A stretch of 64,000 nucleotides of DNA from Piezodorus guildinii (Eukaryota > Arthropoda > Insecta > Hemiptera > Pentatomidae), in contig CM041292.1 in the NCBI GenBank assembly GCA_023052935.1, positions 113,551,436-113,615,435 on the forward strand, given 5' to 3'. Below, in pieces: positions 1 to 11,878 of this stretch. The position numbers were made by a program, and so were the translations under genes. The notes below the pieces were generated by a model, which made no database searches, was not told where the DNA came from, and saw only the letters and a list, made by a program, of their open reading frames with translations. Numbering within the stretch: position 1 is the first letter of the stretch; each line of letters starts with the position of its first letter.

Positions 1-699
1 TAGCCTGTTCCAAACCCAAAGTCCTTTATAATATTCTTTAGGGCAACACTGATGATTTATCTATTTCAACATATCCAAAATATATGAAACATAAAGGAAT
101 GGTCATTGGGAAATCTGGTTTGGAGTAATGGAAGGAACTGGAATTCCATCAGCCCTAAAATCTTATCATTTCAACTGTTCATGAGTTTGCAATAACTGAA
201 AGAGTATAATAATTAACTAAACAGTTTTTTGTCCTCTTTTAGGCTGTAGCATAATAATAATATAAATTGTTGACAGCAGATTCATTACAGTTTAAATCTA
301 ATATATTAAAATGTGTCTCGCTTTTCGTAATCCTACACCAGATAACAGAAAAGTATATTGTTTCTTAAAAATTTCCGATTAATTATCATTCAGTGTCAAA
401 AGCATTCGGAAATCGTAATATCCTGTTATTTAATGGTTTCAAATGTTCATATTCTCACTAATGTTCGACATTATTTTATGTTCTAAACAACTCTTCTCCC
501 TGTGGTAACAGATACCCAACCTTGGAAAATGATGTTATTAAAATAAGAATCTAAAGCAAAAACATAATGATCAAACGGGGGCTTCAAATAATTCTTTAAA
601 GAGAAAGTTAAAAATAAAATGAGAATATGTGGATGGCTGAGTATAGTGTAGATAATATAATAATAAAATACAAAAGCAAAAAAGTGACCGTTGAAAACA

Positions 700-1800
700 G
701 ATTAAATGTTAAAAATGAAAGACTGATTATTCATCAAATAAGAAAACGATTCCTTAAATGAGTAAACTAGCTTATTTATGAACTTCTGGATGCACAATAA
801 GTTTTTCAACTGTTCGCCGCATTCTAAAAAAATATGACGAAAAGAAAAACATGATACAAGAAATCCGGAAAAAGTCTTTTAGCAGGCAAGGCACAATAGG
901 CTGAATGTTGGCAACATTTTTTAAAAGAAGGTTGATGAATTCAAATGTTCATAGATGAGTCTCATATTAAAATACATGGTTTGGAGGTAACCAGTACAGA
1001 AAAGTATTTCATATGTCATATTAAAACACATTGATGGTTAGTGCTGTTGTTCTTTGAAAGATGTTGATAAGTATGGATTCTTAGACAAAATTATTGATAG
1101 ATTAGTGTCATTTTTCAGTATGAAAAGCCTCAATTAAAAGTGGAAGACAAATGACGAATAAATTAAATTTTCAACATAAGTGCAACCTTGACTTAGGACA
1201 GATATACATAATCTATTCAGATTTGGTTGCAGCAAAAGTTTCTGAAAGCTTTCAAAATCTCTCTTCCGTTATTTCTTTTAAATTTAATGCACTATCTTTG
1301 TTCTCCACTATAACGGATAATCAGGGAATACAATTTTCCAAATAAAAATGGTCTCAAGCAACAATAAGTGCTTGAGTGGGGCAACAAAGAACTAATTAAT
1401 TTTTTAGAAAAATTTCTTATAAGCTAAGATGTATATTTATGCAAACAATTTTGGCAACTGGATGTTAATATATGATTTGTGCATTAATGTAAATAGGAAT
1501 TTACGTAATTCCGAATACGTTTGACACTCATAATTTTAATTCTTTCGTAAATGAATGTTCAAACCGTTAAAAATAAACTGATTTGCGTCGCGATTTCAGG
1601 TTTTGGCCATTTTATACCTTCTTTCTAACATTGTATATTGTTTATTGTTCATTTAATAAACGTCATTTATTAAACACACGGCGATGCTACTGTGGGAATC
1701 CTAAACATAGTAAAGTTGGGTAACATCTTTTTAAAAACAGAAAAGACAAATCAAAAGTAAGTAAATTTAATGAACTCCGAATATTTTTGACACTCACTGT
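700..1800 (+). pseudogene. Decayed Tc1-like transposon relic
   Basis: Short collinear stretches in shifting frames resemble a Tc1-family transposase, including a TVRRIL-like helix-turn-helix piece near 815 and a VLEW-like piece near 1370 that recalls the catalytic-domain VLEWPSQSPDLN block. Two related TIR-like sequences containing tccgaatac/tttt and ttgacactca occur near 1510 and 1780 in the same orientation, so they are not a clean TIR pair. No frame is open. This is a weak call and ordinary intergenic drift is possible. Positions 1-700 and 1800-2830 show nothing else I can support. Confidence 0.35.
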
Positions 1801-3002
1801 ATACTTTTTCTTTTATATTCACCAGCCATGCCCGCTGGCCGGTCTTGGTGCCATTTTGGTTTACTGTTTCTTAGGAAATTTCTTACTTTATCAACAAAAT
1901 AATAAAAATAAAACAGACTTGAAATATTAAAATCGGATATACCCTTTGAAATAGTAAAAATCGTCCTTTATATAATAAAAATTGTTTCTAATATAATAAA
2001 GTGGTACAAGCGTACATGTTTATGTTGCTTGTTTTTATAAAAGTACATGAGATTTTACTAAACACTCCACTTTACATGCTGACTTTCATATGCCAACACT
2101 CAGTGAATACATACCGACTCGCTACATTTGATTCGATGACAAATTACATTGCACCTCTCCATAGTTCAAATGACAAAATTAGAAAAATAGATCATTGATC
2201 AGAGTCCTGTTATTGTCTTTTAGATTAAGTAATACCATGGAAGAGATTCCGCTGGGTATTGTTGTCTGCATGAGGCATGACATTCCAATTATTTATTGCT
2301 GATTCAATAGATAACCTACTGACTGTCAACTTTGTATTACAGATTTTTGAATTTATAAAAAACATTCCCGTGTTGTTTCGCTAGTGTTCTTATCACGAAT
2401 AAGATTGCGTAAAGACGAAATGAATTGAAATGCAACATTTTGTATGAATTTAACAATCTCTATCTTTTAAAATGCAATTTTCTGTGCGATCCACCTTTTT
2501 CAGGAAATACATATATAGCCTAGTAAAATATGGCTAAAATTCAAGGTTTGTGGGAATTAATTAAGAACCTTCAAAAAAATATTCGTCCAAAGGCTTGAGA
2601 GAAATATTTGCTGGAAACGTCCGATTTAAAAAATTCGGCATTGACTGATGCGTAGTTTTATTGGGAATAACCATATTTGCAATATAAACAATATCATAAC
2701 TAGCAAACTGGAAGTTCGTCTCTATATGGGATAGTTATACCACTTTCAATAGTAAGTCTAAGAATTCATATTCAATAAATATTCAAGTTAGACCTGAAAG
2801 TACTTCTTTGAAACGCTTCAATGGTAAAAGGCCATTTGCGTCATCGGAATTTCGATTGGACGCTCCTTTTTAGTAAGCCCATCTTCGAATTTGATCACCT
2901 CTATGGGTGCTCTATGCTTTCCAAGGAGTTTGTAATACTATTACAACCTCCTTGATGCTTTCAGACAACAGTTAGATATTTTAGTAATTCAAACGAGATA
3001 AT

Positions 3003-3139
3003 ATGCCTTTTATGAAAGGGCCTGCTCCTATAAGGAGAACTTTGAAGTATTTAGAAAGTGGAAAACTTATTCTAAAAGATAGAGTTCAGGTAGTTTCAAT
3101 TAACTACAATAGCAAAGGAAAGCATCATGAAGGAGCCAG
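3003..3139 (+). CDS. mRpS25: Mitochondrial ribosomal protein S25 (mS25), exon 1
   Basis: First coding exon of the mitochondrial small-subunit ribosomal protein mS25, which acts in mitochondrial translation. It begins at ATG 3003 with MPFMKGPAPIRRTLKYLESG, the characteristic N-terminus of the family, and runs through NYNSKGKHHEGA to a donor AG|gtaact at 3140. The codon split AG|A joins exon 2 at 6882 to give ARDFVFW. Exon lengths 137+107+88+175 total 507 nt, giving 168 residues and a stop, close to the roughly 170-residue family length. No TATA box is obvious upstream. Introns 1 and 3 are large and full of transposon debris. Identification rests on protein pattern recognition plus exact frame closure, so confidence is high. 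Confidence 0.93.
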
Positions 3140-3529
3140 GTAACTTAGTCTGATCATATTTAGAAGGAAAAGCTATTAACTGTAATCGACCTCAGTTGAT
3201 TATAAACATTGGGTTAAAAAATGTTTTATTCAAGAATTAGATCATAATAATTTAAAATATGTAGAATGTCTTAGTAAATCTGAATTTATTGAAATATCGA
3301 TGGTAGCCTCTTTAATCATTTTAAATATATTATTGATGACAAACATATCAAGTTCAGCTATGTTAACCATCTTCCAAAAGTTCAGTTTTATTGAAACCAC
3401 AAGCTCACTGGTTAATCTTGATAGATATACTATTTACTCTTAGGTAGTGAACCTTTCTGTTGGTTTTATTATTAAAGTTATATATTTTTTCTTGGTACTG
3501 CAATGCAGAACAACTGTTTGAGCACTTGC

Positions 3530-4060
3530 AAGGAAATTTACCCTTAGCAAATTTATTGCAATGACCACCTTAAGGCGATTGGAAAGGTTACAAAGCTTGA
3601 AAGTTGGGTTCCGCTCACATTAAACGACCATAAAAAACAAACAGCATTATGATGTTTGTACTATACTTCTTTCCCTAATCAAAAACGAACCTTATCTGTC
3701 CAGAGTATTTACTTTTGATGAACAGTGGATACTTTATAATAATAGTAGATGTTCTGTACAGTGGCTCAACAAAGGAGAAACAGTACGTTTTCCAAAACTC
3801 AACTCATCAAAGGTGATTGTTACTATTTGGTGGGTGTGATGTGCTTCAATGCTAATATACTAATTTGTTCAGCAATGTGGCTTGTTGAGCTGCTGAAAAA
3901 AATGGTGTGGTATTAAAATATGCATCTGATAATCAATAACAATGATACTGAGTGGGTAAGAGGCTTGTATCTATAGAGTTAGGTTCACTTTGGCCTGCAA
4001 ACTTTTGAGAATGTACGTTACAGACCGTTATTACATTACTTTTTTAGTTATTTTACTAGT
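3530..4060 (+). pseudogene. Mariner transposase relic in mRpS25 intron 1
   Basis: Frame-shifted fragments read KAIGKVTKLESWVPLTLND, then NEPYLSRVFTFDEQWILYNN and CSVQWLNKGE, matching the mariner GKV.KLG.WVPHEL and CDEKWILYDN...SAQWLD blocks. The first catalytic Asp region is recognisable as FDEQW. Stops and indels show the copy is dead. No TIRs were found. It lies within intron 1 in the same orientation as the host gene. Confidence 0.75.
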
Positions 4061-4415
4061 GTTTTGAGATGAAAATAAATCAAAAATAGTCACCTTTTGT
4101 TGGGTAAACAAGGAAACCTATTGAAAAAGATGACTGAATTTATCAAAATCCATAATGTAAATAAGAAAGATTTATTCAGAATTGATAAAAATATGTAACA
4201 AATGTTGTTTGGCATTAATTTGTTATGAACCCATGATGGACCTAGAAATAATTTATTGAATTGATAATATATTACTTGTTTTATACTCTCATAAACTTCA
4301 ATAAAACTTGATTAAGTATTTATTTTATGCATTATATTACGGTTTTGTTTTTTCCTACTTTTTTTTTTTATGCGAAATCAAAAACCAATATTTGTTGCTT
4401 GAGTTTGATCTTGAT

Positions 4416-4740
4416 TGAGCGAGTGGCATGGTCTAGTGGATAGAGCACTGGTCAGCTGTTTTCCGTGTTCTGGGTTTAAATCCCTGCAGTGACAGAATAT
4501 TATTTATTCTCTTATTTCAGCCGGGAGCCGACCCTGTGGTGGAGACTCTCCTGAGGTAGATCCAGCCTCTATAAAGTGTATATCCTAAAATAGGATAAAA
4601 TTTGGGTCCCACTCACATTAAAGGACCACATGTCTCACTTGTGACCTCACACAAACTATTGCAGCTTAATTATGAAACTCTGCCACATTCACTCTACTCT
4701 CCGGTTCCCTTACCTTCGGATTACTACTTTTTTAGACACC
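4416..4740 (+). repeat. tRNA-derived SINE, family 2
   Basis: A tRNA-like head contains an A-box-like tggtctagtggatagagc and a B-box-like gggtttaaatccctg, followed by an unrelated body (cccactcacattaaaggacc). This is the usual Pol III promoter layout of a SINE. Ends and target duplication are not clear. It is unrelated in body sequence to the three other SINE families here. Confidence 0.65.
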
Positions 4741-6881
4741 AGGTTACACTACTCATGTTACGAAAATTTTAAGGACAAAAGGATTTAGTCCTAGTTCTCT
4801 ACTAGAAGTAGAGTTCATCAATTCTAAATATGGGAAATTTTATTCCGAGGGAATGGAAAATTGCCAACAGGTTGGCTGAAATGTATTGATAGTACTGGAG
4901 ACTATTTTGATGATATAAAATACTTTTAAATCTTCCTTTTTTCTTTTCAAACCAAAATCCTGCATTTTTTTTTTTCTGGATAACCCAAGAAAATATTTAA
5001 ATAAAACAAAAATAGTCTGAACACTAACTACCGGCCCCATTTGTTTTTGATATTTTAATTTGTTTGTCCATATATTTTATTGTTGAGGATGTATGGTGGA
5101 CTGTTGAAATTATCGTAGGAAGAAACAACCGGGAGTCAGTCTTGTAAAAAATATTTTAATTTTGCCTGACATAGTTACATTTGAGTCTCCGGAATGCTAT
5201 CAACTCAATTATACTCACAGGGTACAAGCTCCGCAATTCTAAACTCTCTGGAGCCTTATCTCTCTTTGTATATTCCAACAATAACAACTTAAATCTTATG
5301 TGTGAAAATATTTAATAATTAATCATTATTTTTACAAACAACCACCACACAAGATTTCCTAGACAATTTTAAGTTTAATACTACATAAGAACATCACTAA
5401 ACAATTAAATATCACAGAAAAACACAATCCAGGGGTTCACTTCATTAATTTGGAAAAATTTCATTTTCAATAAAACTAAATGGTTGGAAATCTTTATTTA
5501 AGAGTTCATAATATATTATGATCAATAGAAATCTATTTGTTGAATCCATTATTCTTAGGTGTTTAAGTGGAGGCAGGCTAAGTCTGTCTGTCGTACTTAG
5601 CAATAAATTAGATAAATTCAAATCTTGAACTATTACTTTAGCTACAGGTTTGATATTGCTATTCATCTCATCATATTACATTTTTCTTACTCTCTCATTT
5701 TTCTTACATTTTTTTTGCCTAGATGTTGCCCATCTCCATGAAATTCTCTGCACATTTTTGACCTAAATGTCCTGTAGTCCTGTCCTGTAGATATTGTAGT
5801 TTATACAACAGCTTGCACGAATGGCAAGAAGCGTTTTAATGATATGATTTTTTAAAATAGTCACAAATACCACTTCTTAAGCTGTTCAACTTTATTATGA
5901 GAACACTTAGCGCCTGAGAAAACCCTCTATAGACTAAAAGGGAAGGTAGGGAAGAACAAAATGAAAATTATTTTTTAAATATATGAACCTAATTTTTTCA
6001 ATCACATTAATAATTATTATTGTTATAATTGAAAGTGACGAGTAAAACAATGATTCTTAATACTTTTGACGAAGAGAGGGCTCTTCCCTCTCCCACTACA
6101 TAAGTAAACACTTTCGAGAAAAATTGAGGTATATTGATTGTACATACAATTTTCTATTTATTTAACTCTTTATATATATGTACGCTATTAGTTAATGAAT
6201 GGAAAATTAATAAAATAATTACAATCCTTTTTAATGTTTACACTGGTCAGCTTGTATGATTCAATTTATTTTAATATGGTCATATATATACCTCTATTAT
6301 CTTTATCAGTGCTCTATGGTCAACTGTCATTTTATTTTTAGACCTAACAATTTTATTATTTTACCCACCATCGGTTCAGAAATGTAGACCATGACAAAAG
6401 TTATTAAATCATAACTTTAGGAAATTGATTTATTAGGAAAATTCTTCAAAAGATATTCAGACTAGTAAGATAAACCAAGTATGGCGAATAAGGTAGGGCA
6501 ATGAACTCATACACTATATAATGATATTGTCCTTGTCATTAGAACAAGTAGACTATAGTCAGCTTGTCAAGTCATAAGGATGGGTCTAGAAGGCATCTCA
6601 TGCAAGATATTCGTTGGTCGTCCAAACATTAATGTGAAGATTCAGGGGCTCTACTTAGGATCCGGAATTGGTAGTGGAGAGAAGTTGTTGCAGAAGTAGT
6701 CACATATATTACTCGTATTCATAATTTTATTATGTAGTTAGGTTTATATTGTAGGTGTTATATTTTATATGAACCTTTAATGTTGAAGTTTGTTTTACTT
6801 AAATGTATGTTTTTAGATATAAACAGACACATATATTTATATAGCTGTCATATTAATGTTCTTTCTTTCTTTTTTTTCAAG
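4741..6881. other. mRpS25: mRpS25 intron 1 remainder; nothing recognisable
   Basis: AT-rich intronic sequence without a supportable gene, RNA or complete repeat. It has a few short T runs and some short ORFs with no recognisable content. Confidence 0.5.
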
Positions 6882-6988
6882 AGATTTTGTTTTTTGGCAT
6901 TTACCACAACTACAGTATAAAAATCCTAATGTGCAAGTTGTTACTTTCAAGAATATGACACCATCTCCATTTATTCGTTGTTATTATG
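6882..6988 (+). CDS. mRpS25: mRpS25 exon 2
   Basis: The exon follows a strong pyrimidine tract ending tttcaag and stops at G|gtaagt. It encodes [15 protein letters not shown], then [19 protein letters not shown], the most conserved block of mS25 (the KNMTPSPF motif). The frame is phase 2 on entry and phase 1 on exit, matching exons 1 and 3. Confidence 0.93.
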
Positions 6989-7061
6989 GTAAGTTTAGAA
7001 ATTATTTATTTTTTCAAAAGTGTTATTGATAAGCTTTTCTTGAGGTGATTTTCTTTTCCAG

Positions 7062-7149
7062 ATAATGGTGACGATGTGTTAATAGATATTGATGGTCAAA
7101 AAAAAGAAGATATACTTGACCATTTAATTAGTGTTGTTGGAAAATCCAA
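7062..7149 (+). CDS. mRpS25: mRpS25 exon 3
   Basis: The exon lies between ttttccag and AA|gtgagt and encodes DNGDDVLIDIDGQKKEDILD followed by HLISVVGKSK, matching the mS25 acidic segment. The split codon AA|G continues in exon 4, 9.6 kb downstream. The 73-bp intron 2 is the only short intron of the gene. Confidence 0.92.
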
Positions 7150-7684
7150 GTGAGTAATAGATAAAATATTAAATAGGCTTCCTTTTATTTTTAAGAGCAT
7201 TTCGGCAATAAGTTAAAAAAATTTTCTGTTTAGAATCTATTTATCTTTTGAATGATATTATCAGAAAGGTATATAGTAAATTATCATTCAGTAAGCATAG
7301 GTTTCTTATTAGTAATAGCGCAATATTTTTGAGCATTCGAGATGAATTAGTGGGTGGTCTTAAGCCACTAACATGCACCCCTTCCTTTTTCATCTCTTAA
7401 AATTGCTGTGATCTATGGATACGTGCGAAGAAGGACTTTTTTTAATGACAAAAACTAGGACTCTTTTGTTCTTAATTTTTCCCTGGGAAAGGCTCCCATA
7501 CAAATACAGTTCACCTAAGCCCAACACGAAGTTATATATAAACTAAAATATTTTTTATTGTGGATGTAATTAGTTGACCGTTGAGAATTACTGGAAGGAA
7601 TTAGTCCGGGTGGCGGTCATTAAATGAAACAACTAAATAGTTTCAACTATTTTATTGTTTGCCAACGTTTCGACCCCCTTTGTG

Positions 7685-8952
7685 TTCCTTCTAGAACCAG
7701 TATATTTTCCATTCTATTTCAACTGATTTACTATTAGCGCCCATACTGGTAGTTCCTTTTAGTTACCAAGAGACCAGTCAGTACCCAATAGCCCAACATA
7801 ATTTGTACCTTTACTTTTCCATTCCATTCTGTTTCATTTTTGTTCCGATGCCCCATAGTATGCTCCCTATCAATACTTTTAACTTTGGGGAACTTAGTTA
7901 AACTTATTGTTTGTTGAAGGAATTTAGTAATTCAATAAATAAATATAAAAAATTAACTCATTGAAAAAATAACGGTGTAATTATTTTTTTTTTTTTTTAA
8001 ATTATATAATCAGATTTCAGCCTAGAAAAATTTGAAAGATCGTCAATTTAAATCGATAACCAATATTTGTATTCTATTGCTTCATTTCAATTTAACCACT
8101 TAATTTGATTTGAGCTATACGGAAGGCCATACTGGTAAAACAATAATAAGTTTAACTTAATAGAAGAATATCGAACAGGATTTTTATAATGATTCAAATT
8201 GTAAGGTAAAACTTTTACATTAGCCATCATATTTTAATGGTGAAACATACATTTGAAAAAGTTAACTTTTATGACATAAAACAAGCATATAAAATTTATT
8301 ATTGGAACGATATTTCATTATGAAAAATCCATTCAAACATAAAAAACCATGATTATGGCTTTAGCATTGATCCTAGAAAATGTTAATTTTTTCTTAAACA
8401 CCTACCTTACGTCATAATCTGAAACTGTGACAAGGCTTAAATGCCAATTTTTAAAATGTCTTCCTAATAATTTTTAAAGTATGTTTGATTTTATTGAATT
8501 GTAACAGTCAACCGATTCTTGGTGTAAACATTGTCAAAACATCGGTAAATATGAAAGAATGGTATAACCAACTGAAGAAGAAATCAGCAGAAATATTTTT
8601 CCATGTTACTTTATCAGCAGAAATATTTTTCTATTATTTTTTTATTTTTTAGCTAATATGAATAGTAATAGTAAGATAGCTAAAGCTTTTAGAAAAAACA
8701 TTATCTAATATACAAAGTTGAATTAAGATATAGATAGTGACAAAGAACAGATAAAATTTAGTGATCATTGTTCATAAAAATTTCTTTTATATATTATTTT
8801 AACTAAACCAAAAACTCAACGTAATTCTTAATTATTTTTTTTAACCCTGAATTCAATTCATTTAAAAGTACTTAAATTGATTTCAAAAAGGAAATAAGTG
8901 AAAGTCGTGTGTAGTGTGCAAAAGGTTTTTAAATTATATTTTAGTTTCGTTT
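7685..8952 (+). repeat. Left arm of 1.27-kb inverted repeat
   Basis: It reads as the reverse complement of 9218-10486, with only a few single-base differences and one short indel seen in the stretches I compared. It lies inside the PLE at 7557-9107. It lacks the poly(A)-bearing 3' end seen on the outer copy. Confidence 0.85.
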
Positions 8953-8998
8953 AAGTCATTGACATGTCATTGAAATTATATTCTTTTGTATCTTTTTA

Positions 8999-9037
8999 GC
9001 CCTGATGATGACCCACAAAGGGGGTCGAAACGTTGGC
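8999..9037 (+). ncRNA. Minimal hammerhead ribozyme motif (PLE end)
   Basis: Core order is GCC-CUGAUGA-U-GACCC-loop-GGGUC-GAAA-CGUU-GGC. CUGAUGA is at 9002-9008, stem II pairs GACCC with GGGUC, GAAA is at 9027-9030, and GCC/GGC can form stem I. Stem III is reduced to ACGU, which is self-complementary between two molecules, so the motif could work as a dimer with cleavage after GUU. Hammerheads of this reduced kind are established in Penelope-like elements. Activity here is inferred. Confidence 0.7.
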
Positions 9038-9114
9038 AAACAATAAAATAGTTGAAACTATTTAGTTGTTTCATTTAATGACCGCCACCCGGACTAATTT
9101 CTTCCAGTAAAATA

Positions 9115-9117
<3 letters not shown>

Positions 9118-9145
<28 letters not shown>

Positions 9146-10486
9146 CATTTATTGAAATTTACAACTGTACTTCAAGGTACAACAAGTAAATGTGACAAAT
9201 GTTAAATGGCGTGATACAAACGAAACTAAAATATAATTTAAAAACCTTTTGCACACTACACACGACTTTCACTTATTTCCTTTTTGAAATCAATTTAAGT
9301 ACTTTTAAATGAATTGAATTCAGGGTTAAAAAAAATAATTAAGAATTACGTTGAGTTTTTGGTTTAGTTAAAATAATATAGTAAAAGAAATTTTTATGAA
9401 CAATGATCACTAAATTTTATCTGTTCTTTGTCACTATCTATATCTTAATTCAACTTTGTATATTAGATAATGTTTTTTCTAAAAGCTTTAGCTATCTTAC
9501 TATTACTATTCATATTAGCTAAAAAATAAAAAAATAATAGAAAAATATTTCTGCTGATAAAGTAACATGGAAAAATATTTCTGCTGATTTCTTCTTCAGT
9601 TGGTTATACCATTCTTTCATATTTACCGATGTTTTGACAATGTTTACACCAAGAATCGGTTGACTGTTACAATTCAATAAAATCAAACATACTTTAAAAA
9701 TTATTAGGAAGACATTTTAAAAATTGGCATTTAAGCCTTGTCACAGTTTCAGATTATGACGTAAGGTAGGTGTTTAAGAAAAAATTAACATTTTCTAGGA
9801 TCAATGCTAAAGCCATAATCATGGTTTTTTATGTTTGAATGGATTTTTCATAGTGAAATATCGTTCCAATAATAAATTTTATATGCTTGTTTTATGTCAT
9901 AAAAGTTAACTTTTTCAAATGTATGTTTCACCATTAAAATATGATGGCTAATGTAAAAGTTTTACCTTACAATTTGAATCATTATAAAAATCCTGTTCGA
10001 TATTCTTCTATTAAGTTAAACTTATTATTGTTTTACCAGTATGGCCTTCCGTATAGCTCAAATCAAATTAAGTGGTTAAATTGAAATGAAGCAATAGAAT
10101 ACAAATATTGGTTATCGATTTAAATTGACGATCTTTCAAATTTTTCTAGGCTGAAATCTGATTATATAATTTAAAAAAAAAAAAAAATAATTACACCGTT
10201 ATTTTTTCAATGAGTTAATTTTTTATATTTATTTATTGAATTACTAAATTCCTTCAACAAACAATAAGTTTAACTAAGTTCCCCAAAGTTAAAAGTATTG
10301 ATAGGGAGCATACTATGGGGCATCGGAACAAAAATGAAACAGAATGGAATGGAAAAGTAAAGGTACAAATTATGTTGGGCTATTGGGTACTGACTGGTCT
10401 CTTGGTAACTAAAAGGAACTACCAGTATGGGCGCTAATAGTAAATCAGTTGAAATAGAATGGAAAATATACTGGTTCTAGAAGGAA
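9118..10486 (-). mobile_element. Poly(A)-tailed retroelement 3' region; right arm of inverted repeat
   Basis: Read on the minus strand it ends with aatttcaataaatgatgtta and a poly(A) tract (poly(T) at about 9115-9140), typical of a non-LTR 3' end. The segment 9218-10486 is the outer arm of the inverted repeat. It shares tracts such as aagtgaaagtcgtgtgt and ggcttaaatgcc with copies at 14590, 36290 and 49590, so it belongs to the same dispersed family. No ORF is present, and the sequence continues to the right of 10486 without a clear boundary. Confidence 0.6.
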
Positions 10487-10673
10487 CAAAGTAGTCTACT
10501 ATGCATAATCACCATTCACAATCCCAGAATATGGATGGTGGTCATTACAATTTTTGTTGACAACATGGCTTTCGGCTGCAGCGGAGAATCTTCTCCATTC
10601 GTTGGACTCTCTTTAATCATTATATTGTAATTTTGTCTCATCTCCTGTGAGTACTAAATCGAAATAGTTTTAT

Positions 10674-10996
10674 ATGAGGAAGATGGTTGGGGGTGCGGTC
10701 ATAAATTAAAACCACACAATTAAAAATAAGAGTTATTTTTATTATGTGCCGACGTTTCGGCCTACAATGTGGGCCTTCATCAGGGATGACGTGCAAGCTT
10801 TGCCTACGAAGTGTAAGTGTAACTTCGTAGGCAAAGCTTGCACGTCATCCCTGATGAAGGCCCACATTGTAGGCCGAAACGTCGGCACATAATAAAAATA
10901 ACTCTTATTTTTAATTGTGTGGTTTTAATTTATGACCGCACCCCCAACCATCTTCCTCATCTAATTTCTCTACGGTCAACAAAACTCCATCATTAT
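10674..10996 (+). mobile_element. Compact PLE-derived foldback, family E
   Basis: A nearly perfect hairpin runs from atgaggaagatggttggggg to its complement ending near 10960, with a short loop around 10815. A unique tail containing acggtcaac follows. The 13-bp duplication gaaatagttttat flanks it at 10661-10673 and 10997-11009. Hammerhead cores occur on both strands (10752-10790 minus, 10848-10886 plus) with CUGAUGA, GGCC/GGCC stem II and GAAACGUC. It contains no ORF, so it is non-autonomous. Confidence 0.8.
10848..10886 (+). ncRNA. Hammerhead-like motif of family E foldback
   Basis: CUGAUGA at 10851-10857, a GGCC/GGCC stem II with a loop of about 9 nt, GAAA at 10876-10879, then CGUC|GGC. Stem I has only about two pairs in this copy, so activity is less certain. 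Its mirror image lies at 10752-10790 on the minus strand. Confidence 0.55.
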
Positions 10997-11222
10997 GAAA
11001 TAGTTTTATGGGTTGGCTAAAAACAAAAATCTGGTGCACGCTGGAACACAAGACTTTCACTTACCTCCATTGTCAAATTCAAGAATTTTTAAATACAGTT
11101 GAATGATGCAGATATGAAAAAAGGTTTAAGAATTAATTACATTGAGTTTTGAAAAAAAAAAATTAACCTTTTAAAATACAAAAAACAACAACATAACCAT
11201 AACACATTACACACACTAATCA

Positions 11223-11798
11223 CTAGAGACATTTTTCACAATTGATCCTGTAGATAACGCTGAGGAAACCTGACTCTTCTACCTGTTCTTGTTGTTCATC
11301 TCTGGACACTGAAGCTGGAACATGCTGACTTGATGGCTGGGGCTTCATAGGCATTGTCAACAATCTTCTAGGTTCTTGATCCATGTTACATGTGGGGTCA
11401 TCAGGGTCTAAAATGTAAGCAGGCTTCAACCGATCTAATGAGATATTCACCTGTTTTCCTTTTATCTGAAGAGTGAAGTACTTTTCTTGTCTTGATATTA
11501 TAAGGTAGGGTCCTTCATAAGCTGGTTCAAGAGGCTTCTTTACTCTATCTAATCTTACAAAAACATGGGTACATACCCTGAGATCTTTGTGTATGAATAC
11601 ACTTGTTGAATTCTTCTTTTCTGACTTAATTGGCTTAAAAGCATTCATCTGATCTTGTAAACGGGAGAGAAAAGTTCCATTGTTCCATTCGAGATGTCTT
11701 CTCTTCAAAAAATTCACTTGGCAGTCATATAGGTTTTCCATACACCATGTGAGGTACCGAATGATTGCCATCATCTCGGAGAGCAGCACGTAAGCCAA
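11223..11798 (-). pseudogene. Ty3/Gypsy integrase C-terminal fragment
   Basis: The 191-codon frame contains HKDLRVCTHVFVRLDRVKKP, EPAYEGPYLII and VNISLDRLKPA, the C-terminal integrase module of Gypsy polyproteins, which follows the catalytic core in retroviral-type integrases. The DDE core and the HHCC zinc finger are missing upstream. It lies downstream of, and on the same strand as, the RNase H fragment, so both belong to one decayed element inside mRpS25 intron 3, antisense to the gene. The last about 25 residues look like read-through. Confidence 0.85.
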
Positions 11799-11878
11799 GC
11801 AAGACTGTAGGTATGGTTCCTGTCCACTTCGGACATCATCTTTTTGACTAGCTGCAATTTAGTCATAATCTAGAACAG

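Larger units (their letters stand above)
7557..9107 (-). mobile_element. Penelope-like element carrying an inverted copy of flanking DNA
   Basis: The ends match PLE family D: a 3' tail (rc of ctcaacggtcaactaattac) at the left and inverted ggaattagtccgggtggcgg ends at both sides. A 13-bp duplication taaaatatttttt flanks it (7544-7556 and 9108-9120). No RT or GIY-YIG ORF remains. The interior at about 7685-8952 is instead a near-identical inverted copy of 9218-10486 outside the element. The left hammerhead half is truncated at the junction with that insert. PLE identity is inferred from the coding copy at 37594-40896, which has the same ends. Confidence 0.75.
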
